Shown: positions 11,160 through 27,067, numbered from the stretch's first letter. The stretch: DNA of 64,000 nt from Polyodon spathula (GCF_017654505.1 NC_054537.1:67128645-67192644), one strand, 5' to 3'. A program made the numbers and translations. Notes: generated by a model not told the origin, from the letters alone.

Positions 11160-13632
11160 CTGCAATCAGGAAACAGAGATGAAGCCAATGAGGAATAAAC
11201 AACCGATTAAATCAACTACACCTATTCTACATACAAAACAGCTGGTTATTCCAACATCTGCATATCTCCTGTATGAGTTCTAGATGCTTAGTTACTTAGC
11301 ATTTACTTCCCAAAAAGATTTGTTAAAAAAAAAAAATGATGATTGGCATTACCTATGTATTTGCTATGAATTTATTCTACTTTGAAAGTAAACACATTCA
11401 CTCATATGCATTTCACAAGTGCACTGTTAGTTTATATGGTCTGTGAACCGGATCCTTACAATATCCTGCAAGGCATATTGAAAGATGGCAACTACTGATG
11501 TATTGCTCTGGTTTTTAGTATAGCATATTTTAGATTCTTACATATTGCTGTGAAAGAAAGCACTTGGGGAGCACTTTACTAACTGAATTAACACATTTCT
11601 TGAATGCTTACAGTAGGAGAATAATGCAGTTTATAATTCTTCGTGGTTCTCCAGCTGTTGGCACTGACCCTATTATGTTTCGGGTCTATTTGACCCGACT
11701 CTAGTTTCCAATTAGCTTAAATGCTATTTTCTGTATAATATTTTGTGACTTTTCCTAAGTTGGGGTCATGAACTTTTACACAGAAAATAGAAGCTTTGAG
11801 ATGTTTATTTTTTTTAGAACAGGTCATGTATACAAATAAGATGTTTCGGGTCACTGTGACCCGTGGCATTTATCTATGTAGATTTGTGTGCAGGAAAAAA
11901 ACTAAATTCTTTAATTTGTTATTTTATTATTATTATGTTTGTATTATTATTTCTGAAAATGGCTGCACCTGTCTGGAGATATTTATGAACAAAAAGACAA
12001 ACAATATATATCTACAAGGCAGAGCCTAATTTTCTCTGTCAGTATTGCAACAGCATCTCACTGGTAAAGACACTCCAAAATGAGGAGCTCCCAGGTTGGC
12101 AGTCAAAGAAGTTTTATCACAGCTCCTGGACTAAAAGAGCATAAAAGAGTAAAACCTTTACAAATAAAATCAGTTAATCAATTTAAGGCTGTTTAAATTA
12201 GTTTGAAATTGCATCGGGGTAATATGACCCAAAACATAACAGATATACCTAAATTCTGAACATAGGAGGGTTAAAAAAGTAATTTAGAAAAGGCTGAATA
12301 AATTTTACTATTTTTGTGAGTTTTGTTGAGTTCAGCTTGGATTTTGCTGTCTGACCAAATTGCTATCAGTACTTCAGTTTCTAACACTGTCCAGTTTTGG
12401 GTTACCAGAGTTCTAGTGAAAAACTGCTTTTTTTTCTTCTTTTCGTCAATTCACGGATGCCGTAGCCATTAAAATAACAGTACATAATAATAGAATAACT
12501 ATTTCAAAATTAAACATCAGGTGAATCTATTGTGGATTCATTATCTTCTTTAAATTGTCATCTAGTCAAAACATGTTAAATGTACAAAAAGAAAGATTTA
12601 AAAAATAGATCCGCTATTACCACTTAAACATATGTTACACACATAATCAAAAATGTATTTATTTATTTATTTTTGAATGGTGCTAAAAAACCTAATACAT
12701 TTGCTATTAACTAGCTGAGCATCAACTAGTTTTCGGCCTTAATTTTTGTCCTGGTCAGAAACTGATAAAGTTTTAAGTACAAAACTCTTATCAGTTTCCG
12801 ACAAAACATGAAGGCTGAAAACTGTGATAATCCCAGTTTTCCCAGGATGTCTGGTAATCCTAATGTAGTTCCAAGACATTTTTTTGTTTTTTGTCTACTT
12901 GTTTTCTCAGAATATGAACTAAACTACGTGCTAAATATTTACTTCCTAGTTAGGTTATCTCATATAGTTAATTTCCTGTGTTGAAAAGGACCAAGTCCAG
13001 CAGTTGTTCACATTGAGATTTAGCAAGAGAACAAGACTCGGTGCGTTTACCAAATGGAGTGAGACCAGCTGTTTAGGTGGAGGTTTGTTTCTCAAGTGGA
13101 CTTTGTTGTTCACGCTTCACACAAAACGTACTGATCTTTACCTAGTGTGGACCAAACCCTCTAAACGGCCCAAGTGTGCACACAGCCTTAAATACACATT
13201 TCAACCAAGATACAAAATATATTAGTAAAAACAAAAGGTAATACAGTGTTTTGTTAATTTCAGACCTTTCAATAAACAATTCCAGGGCAATTTCATCTCA
13301 AAATACTTACCGAAAGTGATTTTTCCTTTGTCCACAATATCAATTGCTCTAAACAAATCTGTTACATTCAGTTCTGACACTCCTAAGGCAGTCTTCAGAA
13401 TGCAGGCTAAATGCTCTTCTAAAATCATTCCATCTTGTTCTGACTCATACATCTATTAAAAAAAAAAAACAAACAAACAAAAGCAAATAAACAGTTGTTG
13501 ATGAGTAAAATATATCTGCTGTTAAATGATATTCGTCATGGCATGGGAACAGCTAAAACTGGTTTGAGGTGTAGTGATTTATAACATTGTTATCTGATAA
13601 GATATCAGCTCTACAGACATTTCCTGATAATG

Positions 13633-13667
<35 letters not shown>

Positions 13668-13995
13668 ATCGGTAAAACAAAAACACATGTTTTCAAATGT
13701 AACAGAGCTTTGTTACGTACTTTATAAGTAGTACCAGCAGCTTGCCTAATGAGATCACCGAGTGACAAAGTTCAAGGACTGAAGCTTGTGTCCTAAGAGT
13801 TATAAATTTTAGTGTAAACGAAATTGTCAACAAGGTCTGATTTTTGATAGAGACGTATGCACAGATTGACAAAATAAAGAAACTCTATAGAAATAGCGTA
13901 CACACTCGTATGTTAAGCTGGGGTAGTTTTACAAAGCACTGCTAGTACTTGGCAGACTGCTAGCAAGCAAGCAATTTTTTTGTTTTAAATTAATA

Positions 13996-14044
<49 letters not shown>

Positions 14045-17000
14045 ATATATATATATATATATATCTATATAGAAAGAAATAAAGAAATCCACTTAGATAC
14101 TATATGATTAAAAGATAAGTGTGTTATTTTCTTTAATTAAAAAAATAAAATATGGAAGTAAATTGGATTTAGCAGACTTCTACCTAGAACTGGCCCCTGT
14201 TCTTTTTCAAAAGGATAACAATCTCAAAAGAACTGTGCAAGGAAGTAAAATCGTAGCATGTGTACCATCTACTGGTCATTTACAGACAAAACAGCATAAA
14301 TAAAAAGAACATACTGTATACAAAATTAATATCAGCACTATTCAACGTCTGTTCACTTTCTATGTCCACCAATAAAATAAGTTAATAATAATCCCAAGTT
14401 AAGTCAAGGTGTTACAGAGGCGCCACTTTATGGACGATTTAAAAGAAGTAAAAATATCCTGAATAACTTATTCGCCACCAGGATTAATTTGTTTTTCCTG
14501 CTGGAAACAAAAATTTGAGACGACAAAGATTTACTTTTTTTTTCTTACTTTAAGAAAAGTGTAATGACAAGTTCCAATTTATGATTCAAGGTGTTTTGTT
14601 CAGTTCAAAACAAGTAAGGATTTTTTTTTATTCCAAAAAAAAAAAGGGTTTTTTGCAGTTTTTTTTTTTTTATTTCTACATGAAATGAAAAAGAATGAAA
14701 TCACATCTTATCACAAGGCGAGGTACCTGCGATGTTGACACACCAAGTTTCTTTGCAACAGCAGCCTGAAAAACCACAGGAGACTCCAGCTCCTTCAAGA
14801 GTTCAACGTGGTTTACACAATTTATGCAAGTCACAGCGTAATCACATACTCCCTGCACTGTGCTACACGAAACAGTCTTGCTCTGACAAACGATCTCCGT
14901 TCATCATTTGAAAATACTGTATCCCAATTAAACGACATACATGGCATTGGGAAGAACCGTCTCCCAGGGGTGTATCCCATTTAAACAGAAATCCAGATTA
15001 TTAGTATCCCAATCAGGTGACGCCAACTATAACAAGACCAAGTGTTTTATTCAATGAAAATATACCTACCATAAAAGCTAGTTGTATCGTTGCAAGAGTT
15101 TTAGAAGGTCTGCATACTACAGATAAGGCAATCACATACTCTCGGGCATCCATTGTGCCATCCTCCTTCTGAAAGAAATTGAGAAAAAGTTACATTTTGC
15201 ACATAGTGTACACACCAATATATCAAACTTACAATCACATTGTGAAAAAAAGACATTCATTTACAGTCACAGTCATTTACATAAAATTGACCTTATGGTA
15301 CGCTTTCCTTTTTAATTTACAGTATAGTTCAGGGGTGTCCAATCACGGTCTTGGAGGGACATTCCACTCCAGGTTTAATAGGTAAAATGATATAATTAAC
15401 TACTTCAGGGTCTAGATGGTGGTATGATTGGTACAATTAAACTATTTATAATAGTTGGATAGCTGGAACAATAGCTGGAACAACTTTGGCCAGCCCTGAT
15501 TTAGTTCATAATCAGTGTGATACAGCTAGGTGATCCACTGTGCCTCAACTGTGCCCATATTGTATGTCACCTACTTCAACCAATTTACAGAAGATCAACA
15601 GGCGACTTTCCCTGCCACTCAATCCATCTTGAGCAATGGACGTAACTAAGCTATTGACTCCAGGAGACAAGGTCCAGCTATTCTCCACTTGGGGTTGCTG
15701 AAGGTGCTGAGCACAAAGGTCAATGTAGCACCCCCTGTAGTTCCTCAGCCAAGATTGTAAACTCGCTATGAACAGGATTTGAACTACTCATGAGACAATT
15801 TTTTGTCACGGTAAGAATATGTAAAAATCACGGCACAGTCACAGCTAAAAATAGAAAATTTCACAGAAAGATCACGGCATCAAATATTTGGTTTCCTGAA
15901 ATAGAAATCTTATCCACCGTTTACGTATGTCACAGCAGCTCAAAGAGTCCCCCTCTGTGTCAGAAAGGGATCAGCACCAGTTTCTGTTCAGGCCTGCTGT
16001 GTTGGAGTAAACACAATAACCTTGAAAGGTAATGGCTAACATTTCTATTTCAGGGAACCAGGGCTTTTCAACCCAGCGTTTTCTTCCAAGTACAATGTTA
16101 TTCCATTACCAACAGGGATAGTATACCAAAGCTGTCGCAACTGCAGGACTTGCAGCACTGGCAGATGAGTTAAAAAGGGTAGACTGGGAGGCTGCTCTTA
16201 ACACTGGTCCCCAAGACCAGGTTTTGAGGACCCACAACATATAAGCCACAAAACCTGAAAAAGTGTGGGGAGAACCTATACCAGTATAACGGGCTGTAAA
16301 GGGTAGACCGAATAGCTTCCCTAAGCACTCTGGTATTAAAAAAAAAACAAAAAAACAATAACAAAAAAAAACAAAAAACAGGGTTTGGGGAATCTATGAA
16401 ATCTATTGTATAGAAACTAGAGAAAACATGTAGGGTAAACCCACACATAGGAACACCTCTGCACATAGGAACACCTCCTAAGAGAACACGTCGCCTAAGG
16501 GAACACCCTTGTGGTGAAACAGATCTCATTGTAAATGCTCCGGCTAAAGGAACAGGAATTTCACTTAAGACTACCTTCTTGGCACCGGTAGCAATTTGTT
16601 CACAACGAATACAGTACTGTTTTGTACCTGATAACTCATCATCATCAAACTTAAATGAAAATGGTTTATTCAGTCTTTTCAAATGTGACTTGTCATCGTG
16701 AGAGTCATTTTTTGATAAAAGATTATTTTTTTGAAAATGAATCAGAAATAATATCTGTACTTCTGCTAGTTCAAATATTGCAACGCAGAGACAGACAGTA
16801 AGGCATATCCCTGACTCAAGTTTCATCAAATTTGATAAGACTCTCTAAATGTGTAAAACTCAAAAGTGCACCCACTATATCCCATTGCCAGAGAAATTAA
16901 TCCCTGCTGGGGATTATCAATACTTACCAACTTCAACTTGCATACAAATCAGGAGTTAAAAAACAAAACAAAAAAAGGCTTTTCAAGTTGTTTTCTTACC

Positions 17001-20000
17001 TCATCAAATAGTGCAAACATATCTTTCAGAGTGTCAGAGACTGTGAGGTTCAAATAGGATGCAAACCCCTCCAAGTCGAGCCTTTTCCCTTTGGTCTTTC
17101 TGGCTCTCTCCGCATACTCCTCAAGGTCCTTTTCAACCTTCTCAGGCTTCAAGCTACAAAAGACAAAATAAGTTATTCCTAACTCATGTGAACATGAATC
17201 AGGCAAGCAAGACAAAGTGGACAGGCATACTTATTTTAGCATACAGTAGAAAGTGGTGGCCACCGTGAATACAGAATAACCTTACACGTTCTAGTCATCC
17301 TTAACATTAACTTGAAAAACACATTTTTAGAGTTGATAATTTTTTTTCATTTAGTGCCCATTTATTAGTTTATACATATTTGGAATGTCAAATTTTGATC
17401 CCTCATTACAGGAACTTTCCTCACAGCTCAGGAGAACTGGAGGTCAGGCACCCTTCGATGCCATGATCAAGCCAATTGTTTTACACCCAGGAGCTCTGCT
17501 GCAGATGTTGGTAATCAATCTACCAACCCCTGGAGGACAAAGGCCTGCCAGCAGGTGCCCCCTTATGCTCTGAGTGCCTGCTTGAGTGTCAGCGCTAATG
17601 CAATGCTCCCTGTGGAATCTCCAGCAAAGAATGGCAACTTCACATAGCTAGGACACGAAGCCTGCAATATCCTGCCAGGCGGTCATGCCTTTACTAAATG
17701 AGCAAGTAAGGGACCCAGAGCTGATAAACATTACAATGATAACGAGTAGGGAGATAACGTTCCACTAGACAGATCTGGGTTAAGGCATCAAGTATTGAGC
17801 ATAGGGAATATCCCAGTACAAGTCTCCACACCATTCATAAGTTTTCTCTCTAATGTTCCTCAGGTGGACTGCATCAAATTCAATGCATACAGGTACTGGG
17901 CTATTTTTGCTCCTAGCTATACAAAATGATTACTAAACCTCTAAATCTAAAAGTCATTATTGAAACTCAGTCTTGAACCTGATCCCAAAAGTACATGATT
18001 AGAGGAAACCCATCACTGAGCCACAAGTAGTATGTTTAAAACATAGTGGAGTTTTTACATCACACAGTTTGCAGTAGTAAATAACAATGTTAACCAAATT
18101 CAGTGGTTCAAACTGTTAATTTCAACTATTAAATTAAAAAGAAAATATGATGGTAAAAAGTAGTTCCATATTTCATATATTTTATTTGATGATATAATGA
18201 TGATATAATTTGATGATCTATATCTCTGCAGACAATTGTTTTTGTATTGTCAAACACATGACCAAAGCCATTAGTTATTTCTTTATCCAGCATTAATGTC
18301 ATTTAATTTATTAAGGCTGCCAAGCTGTATGCTAAATAAGGTCCCTATACATCTGGTGTTTAACAAACTACAGGGACTTGTCAAAAAAGAAGCTCAATCT
18401 TATTTACTGATGTCTCTGTACTATACTTTTGTGTAAATTACAATACTTTTTACTGGACACTAGATGGCAGCCCATACTAACTCCAAAGGCCCACACAGGT
18501 CATTTAAACTACAACCAAGTATGTTTTAGAAAACAATTCCATATCATTAGCCAATCAGCTTCCATCTCTATCGGGCATTAATAGACAGTAGATGTCCGCT
18601 GGAACGCCATCGCATCACCGCATCACCAAATCACCTTTGAATCAAATTTTAAATCAATTTGCACAAGTGTCGGCTTTTTCATTTTGACTTGCCTTAATGA
18701 AAGCTCAGTTCACATCAAAAATACAATTGGTCCAAATTAATTTTATTATCCACCAAAAACAGCCAATCAATATTTTTCACAAACAAAAGCAACCAATCCT
18801 GTACCCGCAATTGCCAAATCAGCCAATCACAGGCTGGCAGCTCAACTGGAGCTCAGAGAGCATCTTTCAACAGCAAACCGAGACACAAACAATTCAGTAA
18901 TTTATCTGGCACTGTCCAGATAAATTAAAAGCATCTCTGACAAAAATATTTATTCAAGTTCTCTCTAATTAGGTATGTTTAAGGACTATTTTCCTAAAAC
19001 TGCTCAGCGGAAGGGTATCTGGTGAATCATTGTTTTCTAATAGCGATAGTGCCCTCTTGAAGGCTCTACCTGGTGGTAGCTGACCTTGACTTTCGTTAGC
19101 CCCCTTGCCTTTGGCTAGGGGAAATCGCGGTCAACTATCACACGGTAGAGCAGTGGTTTCCATGAAGGCTCTAACGCAGCGCTTCCCAACCCTGGTCCTG
19201 TGGACCTGGGGACCCCATTAGGCTCTCAATTACTTAACTAGACCTTTAACTGAACTAATAATTTGCTAAATTACACCTTTTTAATTGTTCTCAGCTCCTA
19301 AAAAATTGCAAATTTCAAGTTGCTTATAAAATGTTATAGATAACTTGAAATTTGCAACTAAGTTAAGCAAACAACCAAATAATGTATTAAATCCAATTCA
19401 TAACTTTTTTTTAAAAAACACAACCAAATAAACACCCTCTGTTCCGGCCTGTCTAATTTAACTCACCTGAGTCTTCTGACAAGTTTGGCGAACTCCAAGA
19501 GGCATGTCTCCGCCGGAAGCTTCAGCTGGCCCTCGGCCATTGCTAGCTGGCAGTCCTCAAATGAGTAATCTGTAACTGGAACCTTCAAGGCCCTGACAGG
19601 CACATCCATACATTTTACAATTAGAACAGCTGGCATCCACCACTAAAAAAAGAGGTGCTTTGCATTTTAAACATGTGGCTCTGTAAAACAGCCCCTCCCC
19701 CCCAACACACACACACAGTTCCCCAAATCTGCCTTGCAACTTGTACCTATTCTGTCTGTCACAACCACTTTGTTTCCTGTGTAACCATAATATTTGCACT
19801 ACGAGGAATGACTCTGAAAGGAATAGGTTTAGGTGCCAGCATGGTAAACTATGTATTGAATCCAATGTACTACTTACGGAATTCTGCAAACTGAGCTTTA
19901 AGTTCTACACAGCTTTTTTTTTTTTTTTCTTTAATCTGATCTTCACATGCATGTCGTTTACTTACTTTGCCATCAAGCGCCTCACATTGTTGGCAAATAA

Positions 20001-23000
20001 AGCTGGATTCTTCTTTTCCTCTTCAGATGGCGTATAGACTGGTAGGAACTGCATTTCGGGAAAAAAATAAAATAAAAATAATTTAGACTTCCACACTCCA
20101 AATCTTTTAAAAACAGACAGTGGTGTCAATTCAACTGATCTTAACAGTGTTGTAGTCAAATACACCTACCGTTTAAATATTTTATTAGGTCCAAGCCTGC
20201 AATTTTTCTTAACACTAAGACGTGTTGGTTTTCTCCAATTCTTTTACGGTGTTATTCAGATCCGCCACAGTTTAGATAAATTCAATAGACCCCTGTATCG
20301 CTATTCTTGATCAATTGAAATCAAAATTTACAAAAAAGAAATTAAAATAAAAAAAACTATTTAATATCGCTGCCCCCAAATTGTATTTGTTTATCATTTT
20401 AGTTTTAATAAAAAAAAATAATAAATCCAAGTAATAAAATTAAGCTAGCCTTGATTTTATTTAGTCAAACATACAATTGTGTGCTGTAGCTTGAAGCCAT
20501 GGCTCCATACTCTTACATTTCATGGCTTTCACCAATGTTAGTTCAGCGAAACCGTTTCAACACTTGCATTGTGTTTAGAATGTGACCTGGCATTGAGGGG
20601 GGTAACTTTACCTTTTAAACCAGACGTCTTTAGTTGTGCTACAGTGTCCCTAATAAATTAAAGCATTATGTAGTAGTTTGTGTCACATGTTCTACGTTAG
20701 AGAGTTTAAAGATAATGATCTGTGCTGGATTTAGATGTTCCTAAGAGAGCTAGCACTGCATTATTTTTTCCCCACTGGTATTGGCACCTTAGTATTTTTT
20801 TTTAAATTTCCAGATCAAGGAAGATGGTTTGCATGGTTGTGTTTACAGAATGTTACATTTAATAAAATCAACCTCCCACTTACAGTAGAAGGTGTCTTAT
20901 AATTTAAACTGCTAAATATTCATTCAAAAGCATAGCACTACTGTTTTAAGTGGGACTGACCTCAATTTCCACAACATTATGTAACTGGCACAAAGTAAGC
21001 CATAGAATGTCGAACCTTAAACACACACAAAAAAAAAGATAATGTTAGAATATGTCAATCATACAGGGTGGTTATAAAGTCACTTGGCCTCTTTGGACTA
21101 CAAATATCTTCAGAAATGAAGGATAACAGTCATGAAGTACTCTGTCTACTTATTAAAAAATGCTGCATTCTGCAGTACTTAAAGATGACCCTTTAAAGCG
21201 GTTAGAGTGATAACATGCAAAGTTTAAGCCTTAAGAGAAAGCAACTTTAAAATGATTTTTTCTCAAATAATGAGCTTATTCACAAATTCCCTAAGCGGCA
21301 TACAACAGTATCTCTATGGCCTATCATATATTAAACTGCATTTAAGTAAAGAAAACAGCATATATCCAAGCACAATAAACACTGCAGTTCTTTACTGTAA
21401 ATAAATAACCATGCTACAGCCCCAATTACAGGTCAGATTCTCACTTTTATTTATTCATTTATTTATTTTTTTAAAAACCGCTTATGTATATTTTGTTCAG
21501 TGTATTAAACAAATATAAAACTGGGAAAGAGGCCAGACTAATTAAGTGGAGGACTCTGTTTGTATTATGAGGTTACTAACTCGGCTTTGTTTGTACTATG
21601 AGATTGCTAACTCGCCAAGTACTTCTGCAGTTCGTCTTCAAAAGATTAGAAACTAAAGTACCAATAAACATGTACTTACGCTCCAGGCCCCTGCCATGTC
21701 CATGTGATTGTATCCTGAAATTAAAAAGTAGGAATATCTGTTTAAAACACTTTTACCAAACTCATTTCAGGGACAACTGTTTCAAGATGGCCTCTATCCA
21801 TACAGGAATTTGTTTTATTAATTTAATGAACAATAGTTTGGTCATTTTTAATGCATTATTGCTGCTGTATATGATTTGAGCCAGATCTGTGTCTTTATAC
21901 TGTATATTTACTACAGGCAGCTTACATTTCACATCCACTGATACTAAAAGCATATATTATAATTTGTGTTAAATAAACACATACCCTGCGGAACGGAATG
22001 AAACAAAAGTTACAGGATTCTTTTCAATTTATAAATCCCTTAAAGGAAGGCTATTTCAGGTAAACAAGCAAATAAACATTTTCCAAATAAATTTTAACAG
22101 TGTAAAGCTCTCTTTGTGAACATCATAATTATTGGAGTAACATCGGTTAAGTGGCTCTCAAAAATCACACATTCTGAAGAAAAAGCTTTTTAAAGTTTTA
22201 ATTTAAATCATTAGGCTGTCCTGTAAAATATAAAAATAGACCCCCCCGCTCCACTTCCTCCACATTTACACCAATGGGTTTTGCTAAGAGGAGCATGTCA
22301 CACTTTTGCATTACACACTACCATAAAGTCATTAAATTCAGAACCATGGCTAATTACCCCTGAGCACTTGCTCTCTGATTTTGAAAACTCAATTTAGTTT
22401 TTATTATAATCCATTCTTTATCACAATTAACAATTAGTATATGTTACAGCCACGTACGTAAATGTAAGTGTGACAGTAAAAAGGATTTTTCTATATAAAA
22501 GTACTATAGTAAATATATGTAAAAAGTGTGACATTACTTAGATGTTCTGTTATGTTCCAGCGATTGGCATAATAATCCCAACTACAATTACATAGACCAA
22601 GCCAAGACTAACAGACTGAGCTCGCCCCCTGACGTCCAAAATCCGTTTGCATTCTGTGTCCCAATCTGCTGCAAAAACAAAGATAGATGATGCCCCTCTA
22701 AAGTCTAAAAACATAAGAAACATTACTGCAATACACCCAACACACACTGTTTTCATGTTATTGCAATCGTCCACTTTCTAAAACTTAGTTTTTCTTCAGG
22801 AGAGTGTACATGTTGCACTTTGGATTGACCTTCGTAACCATGGGAAGATCTTCTTTTATACAAGTACACATTTCACTAGCCTGTCATCAATTTTTATTGT
22901 AAGCATATTTAAAAAGGTGAACACCTGCGCTTTGGAGCCAGAACTGGCACCAGGTGTTCAGCTGGAACAGCGTTCTGATATATATTAATAATATTCTAAA

Positions 23001-26000
23001 GCTGCAGTCGTGGTAAGCAAAATAACGACCCTGTCATGGTTTATAGAACTGCAACTGTGATTTCTGTGAGTTTTTTTCCCAACCTTGTGTCTTATATTAT
23101 CCGTTACAACTATCATTCACTGATAACTGTGTGCATCTTTAATGTCGTCAAATTCCCAAAAATTTATTTAATAATTCATGTTGATATATGCCCATGTATT
23201 GAGAATTCAGCACAATACAAACTGAAAGGTGAGAGGTGCGCTTTGATTGGCTGAAAGATCCTGAGAAGTCTAGAATACATTGTATTGCATTTATTTTTTC
23301 ACTATGACGTATAAAGATTACTGTCTGTTATATCTATTACCCAACAGGTTACATTTTTTTATTTTATGTTTACAAAATTGAAATAGTTTTGCTGCTGCTA
23401 CTGCAACCAAATTCAACAACACACCCCTAAACCTAATAAGTCCCGTTGCTGTCTTTATTAAAAGTAGCTATTTTTTGTAAACACATAACACCAGGGAGCG
23501 TCTATTAGAGATAACACATTATAATGGTTATGACACAGAATTAAATAAACTTATTTGCATCTTGCCTTGCTGTGTTCATATGCACTAATCATGAGTTTCA
23601 AATACATTTAGCATGTAGTCCTAACTAATTACATTTATCACTATATAATGTTATTGCTGATTGGATTTATTTATTTATTTTTAAAACAAAATTATTGCTT
23701 CTTCACTGAGGTATGTGCCTGTCTTCTGCAAAGTGTGTCTGTAGTGTCAGTTTTACCCACACTAGCAAAATCTATAAAACACTGCCATGCAAGTTGCTCT
23801 CGCCTGGCTGAGAAATTTAAATCTGCTTGCGTGATCTAATCCAGCATTATTGTTTTTAAATGTTTCACCTGCTTATAGAAAACAGCAAGCCCTGCAATTG
23901 TTCCCTTAATAAATCTTCAGTGCACCTGCTCTGCAGCTTGTACTGTGGGGAGGATCTTACCATTTTGTTGGGATAACGGAGTACCACAGGCTGCACAGGG
24001 ACGGCAGGAATAAATGCCCCTAAAGACAAAAAAAAAATTACATCTTTTTAAAATGCCAACTGCGAAGAACTGCTAAGTTTGTTATAATAACAGTGCCTCG
24101 GCCCATAACTAGAACAAGTAGACAGAGTATTAATGTATAAAATGACAATTCAACCTTAGAGTTAACATATTGTCCTTTCTAGCACAGGCCTAGCAGACTT
24201 TTCCAAAATGGAATACTCCACACCAATCAGAAACTGTATGAGAGTTCCTATTGTAGTCACACCAAGCAGAAAAAAGAATCAAGTTGTAGCTCATTGTAGG
24301 CAATTGAACTAAATATACTTTTTTATTACTGTAAAAATGCACTTTATAGCAGACCTCGAAGAAAAGGTTTAAACCACTTTTAAAACGACAAACGTAATAC
24401 ACACTTACAGTGGCTTGCGAAAGTATTGACCCCCCTTGGCATTTTTCCTATTTTGTTGCCTTACAACCTGGAATTAAAATAGATTTTTTGGGGGTTTGTA
24501 TCATTTGATTTACACAACATGCCTACCACTTTGAAGATGCAAAATATTTTTTAATGTGAAACAAACAAGAAATAAGACAAAAAAAAACAGAAAACTTGAG
24601 CGTGCATAAGTATTCACCTCCCCCAAAGTCAATACTTTGTAGAGCCACCTTTTGCAGCAATTACAGCTGCAAGTCTCTTGGGGTATGTATCTATAAGCTT
24701 GGCACATCTAGCCACTGGGATTTTTGCCCATTCTTCAAGGCAAAACTGCTCCAGCTCCTTCAAGTTGGATGGGTTCCGCTGGTGTACAGCAATCTTTAAG
24801 TCATACCACAGATTCTCAATTGGATTGAGGTCTGGGCTTTGACTAGGCCATTCCAATACATTTAAATGTTTCCCCTTAAACCACTCAAGTGTTGCTTTAG
24901 CAGTATGCTTAGAGTCATTGTCCTGCTGGAAGGTGAACCTCCATCCCAGTCTCAAATCTTTGGAAGACTGAAACAGGTTTCCCTCAAGAATGTCCCTGTA
25001 TTTAGCACCATCCATCATTCCTTCAATTCTGACCAGTTTCCCAGTCCCTGCCGATGAAAAACATCCCCACAGCATGATGCTGCCACCACCATGCTTCACT
25101 GTGGGGATGGTGTTCTTGGGGTGATGAGAGGTGTTGGGTTTTGCGCCAGACATAGCGTTTTCCTTGATGGCCAAAAAGCTCAATTTTAGTCTCATCTGAC
25201 CAGAGTACCTTCTTCCATATGTTTGGGGAGTCTCCCTCATGCCTTTTGGCAAACACCAAACGTGTTTGCTTATTTTTTTCTTTAAGCAATGGCTTTTTTC
25301 TGGCCACTCTTCCGTAAAGCCCACCTTTGTGGAGTGTACGGCTTAAAGTGGTCTTATGGACAGATACTCCAATCTCCGCTGTGGAGCTTTGCAGCTCCTT
25401 CAGGGTTATCTTTGGTCTCTTTGTTGGCTCTCTGATTAATGCCTTCCTTGCCTGGTCCGTGAGTTTTGGTGGGCGGCCCTCTCTTGCCAGGTTTGTTGTG
25501 GTGCCATATTCTTTCCATTTTTTAATAATGGCTTTAATGGTGCTCCATGGGATGTTCAAAGTTTCGGATATTTTTTTATAACCCAACCCTGATCTGTACT
25601 TCTCCACAACTTTGTCCCTGACCTATCTGGAGAGCTCCTTGGTCTTCATGGTGCCGCTTGCTTGGTGGTGCCCCTTGCTTAGTGGTGTTGCAGACTCTGG
25701 GGCCTTTCAGAACAGGTGTATATATACTGAGATCATGTGACAGATCATGTGACACTTAGATTGCACACAGGTGGACTTTATTTAACTAATTACGTGACTT
25801 CTGAAGGTAATTGGTTGCACCAGATCTTATTTAGAGGCTTAATAGTAAAGGGAGTGAATACATATGCACACACCACTTTTCCGTTATTTATTTTTTAGAA
25901 TTTTTTGAAACAAGTTATTTTTTTCATTTCACTTCACCAATTTGGACTATTTTGTGTCCATTACATGAAATGGCAGCAAAATAGGAAAAATGCCAAGGGG

Positions 26001-27003
26001 GGTCAATACTTTCGCAAGCCACTGTATGTTTAATCTCTGCTCTTTTAAATGTCCCTGGTTTATGAGATTTTCTCATGCAATTGTCATGTGAATGACAAGT
26101 TCTCCGCCAGAAAATTCTGTAGTGCTATATTTCGGTTCTCCTAATCCTTTCACATTTTAGGGTTTTGACAGAGCAACATACATGTATCGCCCATCACCCA
26201 ACAAAAAAACACATTTTGCTCCCAATGGCATACTGTGCAGTACAGTTGCAGTTTTACACATACTGCCTGCAAGCTTAGGTTGTCTTGTGTCATTTACATG
26301 GCATGTTCATAACATCATCAAAGTGTGATAGTATCACAAGAAACTTTCATGCTACATGTAAGCCTTGCCATTAAGTTTTGGTTCTCAATCACCCTCTGAA
26401 TCAGGGTGACAGAAAACCCTAACCAACAGCTGACAATGGGTTCACAGTCTAATCCCTGGTGCACAAAAGCCCATTATCAGGCCAGTCTAAACTGACATAG
26501 CTGTGGCAATATTGATAGGTCTTGCTTATGCTGACCACTGAATAAATCAACTGTGGCAGCCTTTTAATCTGAAACTGCACTGTTGCAGATGTGTGGGGAG
26601 GCAATGGCTTATCTTACACATATGTATGGTGTTTTCAAACAATCTAAACACTCTGAGAAAACCATGTCCTCCTTGTCTTAAATGTTAGTAAAGTGACAAA
26701 ACTGGCCTTTTTTTTTTTTTAGGTCAAAGAAATATATGCCTGCCCCTATGTTCATTTGTAAGCAGACAATTATCTTGTTGGAATGTGGCTGGAGCTGACA
26801 ATTAAATAAGTGATTACATTATTAATTAGGCTCCAGGTACGGGTGGTATTTGAGAAAAAAGGACTATGATTAAAGTTGGTGATAGCTGGTGAAGGTACGT
26901 GAGCTGTGCTGTTAAATGTATAAGAATAATTATGGTTGGTGTGTAGAGGAGTTTGTGAAGCTGTGTGTGTGAATGAACGCTGCAGCTCAGTTTACTCTCT
27001 CTC

Positions 27004-27067
<64 letters not shown>

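Noticed and set aside
16170..16829. 219-codon minus-strand frame in LPCAT1 intron 11
   Set aside because: It overlaps repeat-like gaacacc motifs and contains no recognisable domain; composition changes along its length. Treated as a chance ORF over a repeat fragment.
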